Of a stretch of DNA of 14,536 nt, positions 8,337-14,536 are shown piece after piece; position 1 is the first letter of the stretch, and each line of letters opens with the position of its first letter. The translations under genes and the position numbers were made by a program. Source of the stretch: Anaerolineae bacterium (lineage in GTDB: Bacteria > Chloroflexota > Anaerolineae > Promineifilales > Promineifilaceae); assembly GCA_028277515.1 (NCBI GenBank), contig JANQGC010000232.1, forward strand, positions 1-14,536, written 5' to 3'. The notes beneath the pieces were generated by a model that worked only from the letters and a program-made list of their open reading frames with translations, was not told the origin of the DNA and searched no databases.

Positions 8337-9482
8337 GTGAATCTTCACGAATATCAGGCTAAACGATTATTTGCTGAACATGGCGTCCCAATCCCAGATG
8401 GAATTGTTGCACATAGCCCTGCAGAAGTGAGAGAAGCCGCCCGGGAGTTAGGCGGACGTGTTGTCGTAAAAGCACAGGTACATACAGGAGGACGCGGCAA
8501 GGCAGGGGGCGTCAAATTGGTGAACTCTCCTGATGAAGCCGAAACTGCTGCCGCTGAAATCCTGGGCATGGATATCAAGGGGTTTACTGTTTATAAAGTA
8601 TTGGTGGATGAACTCGCACCGGTGATTCAACAGGAAATTTATCTTGCCGTCCTTATCGATCGCGAACGCCGGCTGCCGATGATCATGGCTTCCGCCTCTG
8701 GTGGAATGGATATTGAAGAGGTGGCCGAAAAAACTCCCGAAAAAATTTTTAAAGTCCATGTGAATCCAAACCTTGGCGTTCGAGGCTATCAAACCACCTA
8801 TATTGCAGATGGTATGGATTTGCCCAAAGCGTTGTGGCGAGATTTTCATAAATTAGTGGCCAATTTATATGAATGCTTCATGGCCAATGATGCTTCATTA
8901 ACCGAAGTGAACCCCTTGGTGCTCACTGGGGAAGGAAAGCTATTGGCTGTCGATGGCAAAATGACGGTGGATGATAATGCTCTCACTCGGCACTCCAGCA
9001 TAGAGGAAATGCGAGATATTGAGGAGGAGCCGGAGTCGGAAAGAGAAGCTCGAATGGCCGGCATCAATTTTATTCAATTGGATGGTAATATTGGTTGCAT
9101 GGTCAACGGCGCCGGCCTGGCGATGGCTACTATGGACATCATCAAACTATTTGGCGGCGAACCGGCGAACTTTTTAGACATTGGTGGCGGGGCTAAAGCC
9201 GAACAGGTGACGACGGCATTACGATTAATCCTTTCAGATCCGAAGGTGAAAGCGGTATTGTTTAATATCTTTGGCGGTATTACCAGAGGGGATGAAGTGG
9301 CTCGCGGTATTATTGAGGCGCTAGATCAAATTGACACTGATGTTCCCATGGTGGTTCGACTGGCGGGAACAAATGCTGAAGAAGGGAAGGAAATTCTGGC
9401 GGCTGCCAATATGGCTACAGCAACAACATTGTCAGAAGCAGCTCGGAAAGCCGTCGCTGCGGCCGGTGGTGAGGAGGCATAA
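8337..9482 (+). CDS. sucC: Succinate-CoA ligase (ADP-forming) subunit beta
   Basis: A 381-aa beta subunit of succinyl-CoA synthetase, which couples succinyl-CoA cleavage to nucleotide triphosphate formation in the TCA cycle, or runs in reverse. An N-terminal ATP-grasp domain runs to about residue 235. It begins MNLHEYQAK, with Lys45 in [16 protein letters not shown] and the metal-site EVNPL at 190-194. The C-terminal flavodoxin-like ligase domain has [12 protein letters not shown] (249-260), DIGGGA (281-286) and NIFGGI (310-315). Length fits the family (about 385-390). The GTG start is supported by AAAGGAG six bases upstream. sucD follows after 4 bp with its SD inside the sucC 3' end, so the pair is one translationally linked operon. 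Nucleotide preference (ADP or GDP) cannot be told from what I see. Confidence 0.97.
   Translation: MNLHEYQAKRLFAEHGVPIPDGIVAHSPAEVREAARELGGRVVVKAQVHTGGRGKAGGVKLVNSPDEAETAAAEILGMDIKGFTVYKVLVDELAPVIQQEIYLAVLIDRERRLPMIMASASGGMDIEEVAEKTPEKIFKVHVNPNLGVRGYQTTYIADGMDLPKALWRDFHKLVANLYECFMANDASLTEVNPLVLTGEGKLLAVDGKMTVDDNALTRHSSIEEMRDIEEEPESEREARMAGINFIQLDGNIGCMVNGAGLAMATMDIIKLFGGEPANFLDIGGGAKAEQVTTALRLILSDPKVKAVLFNIFGGITRGDEVARGIIEALDQIDTDVPMVVRLAGTNAEEGKEILAAANMATATTLSEAARKAVAAAGGEEA
9471..9477 (+). promoter_or_regulatory. Ribosome binding site for sucD inside sucC
   Basis: GAGGAGG within the last sucC codons lies nine bases before the ATG at 9487. It supports that start over the longer open frame that runs back into sucC. 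Confidence 0.7.
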
Positions 9483-9486
9483 AAAA

Positions 9487-10359
9487 ATGAGCATCTTAGT
9501 TAATAATGCCACACGATTACTTGTACAGGGTATAACGGGAAGGGAAGGTACTTTCCATACCAATCATATGATCGCTTACGGCACAAATGTTGTCGCTGGG
9601 GTTACACCCGGAAAAGGGGGGCAAGTTTTTGAGGGTGAAGGGGCGAAAGTTCCTGTTTTTAACACGGTTCAAAAGGCTGTTGAAGAAACAGGAGCAAACG
9701 CGACAGTTATCTTTGTTCCAGCACGTTTCGCAGTTGATGCTATTTATGAAGCGGCCGATGCTGGAATCGAATTAATTGTTTGTTTAACCGAGTATATTCC
9801 CGTTTTGGATATGATTAAGGCGCGAAGTTATCTTGACACCTTGAATGTACGCCTTATCGGTCCCAACTGTCCCGGACTCATTACGCCGGGGCAGGCGAAA
9901 GTTGGTATTATTCCCGGCTCAATTGTCATGCCGGGAAACGTGGGCGTTGTGTCCAAGAGCGGAACTTTGACCTATGAAGTCATTTTTGCCCTTTCAGAAC
10001 GAGGCATTGGGCAGTCTACATGTGTAGGTATCGGCGGCGATCCGATTAAAGGCATGAATTTCATTGATGTCCTCCAATTATTTGAACAGGACCCCGATAC
10101 GGAGCAGGTGATCATGATCGGTGAAATTGGTGGCAATGCGGAAGAAAAAGCGGCGAAATATATTCAACATAACATGAGTAAGCCGGTTACTTCTTTTATT
10201 GCCGGACGCACGGCTCCTCCTGGACGACGAATGGGACATGCCGGGGCTATTATCGAAGGCAAGAGCGGAACAGCAGAAGGAAACACGGCCGCACTGCGCG
10301 AAGCCGGAGTACCTGTGGCCGAACACCCGGATCAAATAGTTGAACTGATCCAACATTAA
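9487..10359 (+). CDS. sucD: Succinate-CoA ligase subunit alpha
   Basis: A 290-aa alpha subunit, the partner of SucC. It binds CoA and carries the phosphohistidine. A CoA-binding Rossmann domain begins with [14 protein letters not shown] (11-24), the usual family opening. GPNCPG (125-130) and GIGGDP (181-186) follow, and the catalytic His is His251 in GHAGAIIEG. Length is typical (about 290). An open frame runs back to 9331 inside sucC, but the ATG at 9487 gives the canonical N-terminus and has GAGGAGG in front, so it is chosen. The gene is followed by a strong hairpin at 10406-10446. The two subunits act together in the cytosol; no other TCA-cycle gene is adjacent. Confidence 0.97.
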   Translation: MSILVNNATRLLVQGITGREGTFHTNHMIAYGTNVVAGVTPGKGGQVFEGEGAKVPVFNTVQKAVEETGANATVIFVPARFAVDAIYEAADAGIELIVCLTEYIPVLDMIKARSYLDTLNVRLIGPNCPGLITPGQAKVGIIPGSIVMPGNVGVVSKSGTLTYEVIFALSERGIGQSTCVGIGGDPIKGMNFIDVLQLFEQDPDTEQVIMIGEIGGNAEEKAAKYIQHNMSKPVTSFIAGRTAPPGRRMGHAGAIIEGKSGTAEGNTAALREAGVPVAEHPDQIVELIQH

Positions 10360-10368
10360 AGCGTGGTA

Positions 10369-10397
10369 TAAACAACGATTTAACATCGCAATATAAT
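10369..10397 (+). promoter_or_regulatory. Promoter candidate upstream of the membrane glycosyltransferase-like gene
   Basis: TAAACA (10369-10374), a 17-bp spacer, then TATAAT (10392-10397), matching 4/6 and 6/6 of consensus. The predicted start near 10404 would coincide with the first bases of the hairpin that follows. Confidence 0.4.
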
Positions 10398-10405
10398 CAA
10401 ACTTA

Positions 10406-10446
10406 AGGCGTGAAACGTGATAGGCTTGTCGCGGTTCACGCTTTTT
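10406..10446 (+). terminator. Rho-independent terminator after sucD, 13 nt before the next start codon
   Basis: GCGTGAAAC (10408-10416) pairs with GGTTCACGC (10433-10441), and the inner GTGATA (10417-10422) pairs with TGTCGC (10427-10432) using two G-U pairs, around loop GGCT. This makes a ~15-bp stem with one A-G mismatch. TTTTT (10442-10446) follows. It is a strong intrinsic terminator shape for sucCD. Confidence 0.8.
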
Positions 10447-10459
10447 GTGTGGTTAAGAA

Positions 10460-12784
10460 ATGACTTTAGGAAAATGGCGACAAAGAGTTAAAAGAATAGA
10501 TCCTGGATTTGCTGTCGTATTAGCCATCACCTTTATCGCGATCTGGCCATTCCTCAGCCGTACCAGCTTGCCTGAAGGAACAGATGCCGAGTTGCACATT
10601 TTTCGCCTGGCTGAACTGAGTTATTTGCTCCGAGGTGGGGAATTATATCCCCGCTGGGCACCTAATTTCTATCATGGGTATGGTTATCCTATTTTCAATT
10701 ATTATGCGCCACTGACGTATTATTTGGGGTTTTTAGCCGAAATTACACCCTGGTTTGATGCTGTAGCTGCGGTCAAGTTCATTTTTATTCTGGGTATGCT
10801 TTTTGCCGGATTGGGAATTTATGGATTTGTTCGAGATAACTGGGGTCGCCTTGCCGGTTACGTGGCGACTGCCGTTTTTCTTTATGCGCCATATGTGCAG
10901 TATATTGATCCGCACGCGCGAGGTGTGCTGCCGGAATCATTTAGTTTTGGTGTATTTGCCCTGGCTTTATGGGCTTTGGATCGTCTGCATCGATCAGGAC
11001 AGCGATGGCCCTGGATAGCCTCAGTTTTTCTGATTGCCGGCGCCATCCTCAGTCATAATTTAATGGGTTTGCTCTTTTATGGGATATTATTTGCTTATGC
11101 ATTTTGGCTTACGTTGCTTATCGACCGGCACGGAGTTAATCGCAGGAAGTCAGGTAAAATCCTCTTTTCGGTGTTGTTTCTTGGGCTAGGAGTGGCAGCG
11201 TTCTTTTGGTTGCCCGTCGTATTGGAAAGGGATGCTGTTAATTTGAACACACTTATCGGCCGGCAAGATAATTACGATTTTCACACTCACTTTCTTTCCC
11301 TAAAAGAATTAGTTTCTCCGTCACTCCTTTTAGATTGGGGGGCTTCCGAACCGAAATTCAGATTTAACTTGGGCATTGCCCAATGGCTGCTCGGCGGTCT
11401 AGGATTGGTCGTGTTAATTTTTGGCAAGATCGAGAGAAAACGTGTCTTGTTATTCTTCGCATTGATGCTGGCCTGTCTTCTATTTTTGATGCTCCCCTGG
11501 TCAACATTTATATGGGAAACTATTCCATTTTTGCCTTATTTTCAGTTTCCCTGGCGATTATTAGGCGCTGTGGCGGCCATGCTGGCGATTTTAGCGGGTG
11601 CGGGCCTTGCTGGGTTTAACCGGTTTTTGAGCGTTCGGCTGGAGGGTCATTCAAGTAAAGACAGGATAGCCATTTGGTCAACTTCAATTTTCGTGGCTCT
11701 TCCCATTATTTTCGGATTCCCCCTCAGCCAACCCACGCCGTGGCCGGATTTTGGCGAGGTCAACCATTTGAGAATGACCCTAATTGAAAATACGGGGCGT
11801 TGGTTAGGTACCACATCGACGGCCGATTATGTACCAAGCAGCGTCGATGTGATTCCTAAGCGGGAGAGTTCTGTTGTTCAGCCGATCGCGGAAGGATTGC
11901 CCCCTGATAGAATCAATTATGCCAATCTGCCGGACGGCACGTCTATTAATACGGAAGTCGTCAGCCCATTGACAACTCGTTATTATATCAATACACCTAG
12001 AGCTACCCTTTTACGCTTGTTCCAATTTGATTTCCCAGGATGGCAGGCAAGAGTTAATGGGCAAATTGTTGCCACGGAATTGGGGCGACCTGAAGGATTG
12101 ATAGTAGTCCCTGTACCTGAGGGGAAACATGTCGTTGAGGTTTCTTTTGACAGCACCCCTGCCAGAAACCTGGCCTCCTTCTTAAGCTTAATCTCTTTTG
12201 CTGCTACTTTATTGATCGCTTGGAAGCTGCCACCTGGAAGAAAAAATATTGCTCAACACTCATTTCAAGATTGGGGAGTATTAATAATTGTTTTTTCCAT
12301 AAATTTACTGTTTGTTTTTTTTCTTGAACCATTTGGGATTTTACGCCAGCACTCCTCAGGACAGATTGTCGAACCGGCCCAAAACGGTATATACGCTGAT
12401 TTTGGAGAACAAATTGCCTTATTGGGTTATGATATATCTCCGAACGCTAGGCCTGGAGAAACGCTCGATTTCACCTTGTATTGGAAGGCGCAAGATGAAC
12501 TGCCTATTAACTATCAAGTTTTTGTACACTTGCTTGGTCCACAAGGGTTATATGCTCAATCGGATAAATTGAATCCAGGTGATTTCCCTACCAAGCGTTG
12601 GCCTTTAGATAAATATGTTCGAGATGAACACCAGGTAATGCTGCCCGCTGATTTGCCTTCCGGCACTTATGAGATTGCTGTAGGCGTTTGGGTGCAATCC
12701 GATGGCTGGCGTTTACCATTATTAGATAGCAGGGGCAATCAAATAGGTGATCGATTCCCCGTTTATCAATTTATGATCGATTAG
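10460..12784 (+). CDS. Multi-membrane GT-C/YfhO-like protein (PTPS-related membrane family)
   Basis: A 774-aa integral membrane protein of the GT-C glycosyltransferase-like group, resembling the family labelled 6-pyruvoyl-tetrahydropterin synthase-related membrane protein. After a first membrane segment (about 17-33) comes an acidic loop, EGTDAELHIFRL (39-50), of the type that binds a lipid-phosphate sugar donor in GT-C enzymes. A YPRWAPNFYHGYGYPIFNYY stretch (63-82) follows, then about nine more hydrophobic segments to residue 420. Residues 520-565 contain FPGWQARVNGQ, like the extracytoplasmic PGW...DG element of YfhO proteins. Two more membrane helices lie at about 570-588 and 604-622. The tail, 640-774, is a beta-rich domain (PGETLDFTLYWKA ... 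LPSGTYEIAVGVW). It probably builds or modifies a cell-surface glycan, but donor and acceptor are unknown. It has no clear SD, and a terminator-like hairpin ends 13 nt before the ATG. rsmD follows after 37 bp. Confidence 0.75.
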   Translation: MTLGKWRQRVKRIDPGFAVVLAITFIAIWPFLSRTSLPEGTDAELHIFRLAELSYLLRGGELYPRWAPNFYHGYGYPIFNYYAPLTYYLGFLAEITPWFDAVAAVKFIFILGMLFAGLGIYGFVRDNWGRLAGYVATAVFLYAPYVQYIDPHARGVLPESFSFGVFALALWALDRLHRSGQRWPWIASVFLIAGAILSHNLMGLLFYGILFAYAFWLTLLIDRHGVNRRKSGKILFSVLFLGLGVAAFFWLPVVLERDAVNLNTLIGRQDNYDFHTHFLSLKELVSPSLLLDWGASEPKFRFNLGIAQWLLGGLGLVVLIFGKIERKRVLLFFALMLACLLFLMLPWSTFIWETIPFLPYFQFPWRLLGAVAAMLAILAGAGLAGFNRFLSVRLEGHSSKDRIAIWSTSIFVALPIIFGFPLSQPTPWPDFGEVNHLRMTLIENTGRWLGTTSTADYVPSSVDVIPKRESSVVQPIAEGLPPDRINYANLPDGTSINTEVVSPLTTRYYINTPRATLLRLFQFDFPGWQARVNGQIVATELGRPEGLIVVPVPEGKHVVEVSFDSTPARNLASFLSLISFAATLLIAWKLPPGRKNIAQHSFQDWGVLIIVFSINLLFVFFLEPFGILRQHSSGQIVEPAQNGIYADFGEQIALLGYDISPNARPGETLDFTLYWKAQDELPINYQVFVHLLGPQGLYAQSDKLNPGDFPTKRWPLDKYVRDEHQVMLPADLPSGTYEIAVGVWVQSDGWRLPLLDSRGNQIGDRFPVYQFMID

Positions 12785-12821
12785 ATTTTTTTATTTCAAA
12801 AGTCAAGTTAATGGCGAAAAG

Positions 12822-13385
12822 ATGAGAGTTATCAGCGGCAAAGCTAAAGGAAGGAAGCTCAAAAAAGTTCCCGGGTGCGGCACGCGCCCGATCATGGATC
12901 GGGTTAAGGAAAATCTTTTTAATATTTTGGGTGAATTTGTCATTGGTTCCCGCTGGTTGGATTTGTTTGCCGGAACAGGCCAGGTAGGGATCGAGGCGTT
13001 AAGCAGGGGGGCTGCTGAAGTCATATTCGTGGACAACAATCGGGCAGCGATTCAAACGACCCAGGAGAATTTACGCCTAGCAAGATTGACAAAGGATGCA
13101 ACGACGATTCGTATAGACGCTTACCGTTTCCTGGATTCGCCAAGAGGTGCCCCATTTGATGTCATTTATATTGCTCCCCCTCAGTACCATAAAATGTGGG
13201 AAAAAGTGCTTGGGATAATTGATAAACGACCGGCCGAGTTTCTACAAAATAATGGGATTGTCATTGTGCAAATCGATCCTAAAGAGTATCGTGAACTGGC
13301 GCTGGAAAACCTGACTTTATACGATCGAAGACGATATGGCTCCACCTTCTTATGCTTTTATGAGCCATTGACCAATGTGACTTGA
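12822..13385 (+). CDS. rsmD: RsmD-family 16S rRNA (guanine966-N2)-methyltransferase
   Basis: A 187-aa SAM-dependent methyltransferase of the RsmD family, which N2-methylates G966 of 16S rRNA (E. coli numbering) during 30S assembly. The N-terminus has the family opening RVISGKAKGRKLK and the TRPIMDRVKENLFNIL block (21-36). Motif I is LDLFAGTGQVGIEALSRGA (46-64), and an acidic residue (Asp71) ends the next strand (VIFVD). Motif IV, normally DPPY/F or NPPY, reads APPQY at 118-122, so the acidic residue and the adjacent aromatic are replaced. Length matches the family (about 185-200). It lies 37 bp after the membrane protein gene, likely in one transcript. Its 3' end overlaps the convergent 13358-14140 gene by 28 bp. 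The usual partner coaD is absent. The altered motif leaves activity uncertain. Confidence 0.88.
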   Translation: MRVISGKAKGRKLKKVPGCGTRPIMDRVKENLFNILGEFVIGSRWLDLFAGTGQVGIEALSRGAAEVIFVDNNRAAIQTTQENLRLARLTKDATTIRIDAYRFLDSPRGAPFDVIYIAPPQYHKMWEKVLGIIDKRPAEFLQNNGIVIVQIDPKEYRELALENLTLYDRRRYGSTFLCFYEPLTNVT

Positions 13386-14140
13386 ATAACACACTGGCCG
13401 GTTATGTTGCCTCCTACATCCACAGTTGTTAACCGAATAAGGTAAGGTCCCGGTTGCCATGAAGTTAAATTACTATTCCCAAGGAAACCATCCCTAGCCG
13501 GTTGGTCAATATCCCTGCCAAGCAAAGAAGCCCATTGCCCATTTGTCTGAGGTCCATTGGTTTCAAGCAGATAATATTGAAAGTTTTCTGTGTCGGCCGT
13601 GCCGAAAAAAGATAGGTCTCCGGAAACGGCCGCCCCGTCTGGCGGATCACTAATATTCAAATCACTTGTGCAGTCCACGAAGGGGGTTGGTGGAATAAAA
13701 GGTGTAGCGGTCGGCGTCACCTGAATGTCTTCAATATCACCTTCTGGTACTCCGGGATTGCCGGCCAATGTAACAGTTGGAGCTAAATTTGGAGTGACAG
13801 CTCCTTGTTCAATTGGAGTAGGCAGGGGGGAGGGAGGGACCAGTGGAGTCGAAAAAATGTCCGGTGTTGGAGTTGGAGGCTTTAAGAGTTCCTCAGGCAG
13901 CGTAGGAGCTATGCGGTTATTGACAAAAAAGACAATTGCAATGACGCTTGCAAACAGCGTTGAAAATATCAAGGCGTTGTTGCGCATCCTTGTCGCACGT
14001 TCTCGCTCTAATCCAAAAACTGCACGGCTCAATTGACCATTGGCGCGCCACAATTCGGTGATGTACCAGAATAAGCCCAGTACGCAAATGATATAGATCC
14101 AGACATCATTTCGGATCAGGAAAAGAACTAGCCTATCCAT
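13358..14140 (-). CDS. Membrane-anchored protein with Pro/Thr-rich stalk and C-terminal beta-sandwich-like domain, unknown function
   Basis: A 260-aa protein I cannot assign to a function. Two hydrophobic helices lie at about 12-30 and 55-74, separated by a charged segment (GLERERATRMR). A low-complexity Pro/Thr-rich stalk follows (about 80-155, with PPTPTPD, PLPTPIE, VTPTATPFIPPTP). The C-terminal domain (157-256) has a Cys at each end (Cys157, Cys250) that could pair outside the cell, plus PPDGAAVSG, FFGTAD, YYLLE and SWQPGPYLIRL...D..GN, which read like an immunoglobulin-type beta-sandwich. I infer that this domain sits on the cell surface. Such Pro/Thr stalks are common in Chloroflexota surface proteins. 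It lies 52 bp downstream of the purine nucleoside phosphorylase gene on the same strand. GGAG precedes the ATG by only two bases, closer than usual. Confidence 0.7.
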   Translation of the reverse strand: MDRLVLFLIRNDVWIYIICVLGLFWYITELWRANGQLSRAVFGLERERATRMRNNALIFSTLFASVIAIVFFVNNRIAPTLPEELLKPPTPTPDIFSTPLVPPSPLPTPIEQGAVTPNLAPTVTLAGNPGVPEGDIEDIQVTPTATPFIPPTPFVDCTSDLNISDPPDGAAVSGDLSFFGTADTENFQYYLLETNGPQTNGQWASLLGRDIDQPARDGFLGNSNLTSWQPGPYLIRLTTVDVGGNITGQCVIQVTLVNGS

Positions 14141-14192
14141 GGCTCCATTTTCGCTATAACAGATTTTTCTTGATCAATATGAGAAGAATTGT

Positions 14193-14536
14193 TTATGGTA
14201 AACCGCCCACAACCCCTCTAATTAAAGCAGAAAGTCTAGGGATAACCAATCGCCCGGTCTCCAGGACTTCTTCATGATTCTGATGTGTGTCCGGGCTGGG
14301 ATCTGGCAGTGCCATATTGGTGATTGTTGAAACACCCAAAACGGGAATCCCTGCATGCCGGGCAACAATTACCGATGGGACAGTCGACATGCCCACCGCA
14401 TCCCCACCAATCATTTGCAGAAATCTGATTTCGGCCGGCGTTTCAAAACTTGGTCCGGCGACGTAGGTATAAACACCTTCCTGGAGTTGGAAGTTATTCT
14501 TTTTGGCGATGCTATGGGCCAGTTTCCGCAAATCAG
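14193..14536 (-). CDS. Purine nucleoside phosphorylase, C-terminal part (5' end outside window)
   Basis: The last ~114 codons of a trimeric PNP-family (PNP/MTAP) phosphorylase; the reading frame runs off the right edge, so the start is not seen. The TTG at 14531 is an internal Leu codon. The remaining part has [16 protein letters not shown] (the Glu of FET binds the base), [29 protein letters not shown] (the Asn contacts the purine in class members) and NHEEVLETG. These match the human and bacterial trimeric PNP pattern for guanosine/inosine cleavage with phosphate, in cytosolic purine salvage. MTAP-type enzymes are the main alternative, though the TN-A segment and NHEEV favour PNP. The 260-aa membrane protein gene follows after 52 bp with no clear terminator between them. 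Confidence 0.9.
   Translation of the reverse strand, partial: DLRKLAHSIAKKNNFQLQEGVYTYVAGPSFETPAEIRFLQMIGGDAVGMSTVPSVIVARHAGIPVLGVSTITNMALPDPSPDTHQNHEEVLETGRLVIPRLSALIRGVVGGLP

Larger units (their letters stand above)
48..14437. repeat. Over-represented palindrome CGGCCG, 21 dispersed copies
   Basis: Copies of CGGCCG start at 48, 150, 315, 1126, 1750, 2411, 3023, 3159, 3215, 4899, 5760, 7969, 9460, 9752, 10286, 11257, 11820, 13231, 13594, 13627 and 14432. At about 45% GC roughly two are expected in 14.5 kb. Nineteen copies are in coding sequence, 18 of them in phase NCG GCC GNN; two are in the smc-tpiA gap. The flanking base is mostly A or T. Counts were made by eye. Confidence 0.75.

Noticed and set aside
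9331..9486. Longer sucD start inside sucC
   Set aside because: The 52 extra codons are the sucC 3' end read in another frame. The ATG at 9487 gives the canonical SucD N-terminus and has GAGGAGG in front.
13660..13910. Pro/Thr-rich repeats in the 260-aa gene as a DNA tandem repeat
   Set aside because: The repetition is at the amino-acid level only. The underlying codons are not arranged in regular units.

Overview
The window looks like chromosomal core DNA from a free-living bacterium, most likely a member of Chloroflexota (Anaerolineae-like). This is an inference from gene style. The markers are a large multi-membrane glycosyltransferase-like protein with a C-terminal beta-domain, a membrane-anchored protein with a Pro/Thr stalk, and an RsmD whose motif IV reads APPQ. 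GC content is about 45% by eye. I see no phage, transposase, CRISPR array, tRNA or rRNA.

Layout, left to right. Positions 1-2225 (+) hold the 3' end of a thiamine-type ABC substrate-binding protein (thiB) and its fused permease (thiP); no ATPase gene follows. A bidirectional terminator at about 2253-2283 separates thiP from the minus-strand block tpiA (2319-3071) and smc (3241-6792). A 329-bp divergent regulatory region (6793-7121) carries a minus-strand promoter candidate for smc, an extended -10 candidate for argF, and a perfect 16-bp inverted repeat. The plus strand then carries argF/arcB (7122-8123), a promoter-plus-hairpin leader, sucC-sucD (8337-10359), a second promoter-plus-hairpin gap, a 774-aa GT-C/YfhO-like membrane protein (10460-12784) and rsmD (12822-13385). 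rsmD converges on, and overlaps by 28 bp, a minus-strand pair: a 260-aa membrane-anchored protein of unknown role (13358-14140) and the 3' end of a purine nucleoside phosphorylase gene (14193 to the window edge).

The genes mostly serve central functions: thiamine uptake, glycolysis, chromosome organisation, arginine metabolism, the TCA cycle, rRNA modification and purine salvage. They do not form one pathway, and I did not find an obvious new defence or mobile system. The most unusual signals are sequence-level. The palindrome CGGCCG occurs 21 times, about ten-fold above composition expectation, and 18 of its 19 coding copies lie in the same codon phase (NCG GCC GNN), reminiscent of cyanobacterial HIP1. 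Two operon leaders have a promoter candidate directly followed by a terminator-like hairpin. A long inverted repeat lies upstream of argF, and RsmD has a non-canonical catalytic motif.
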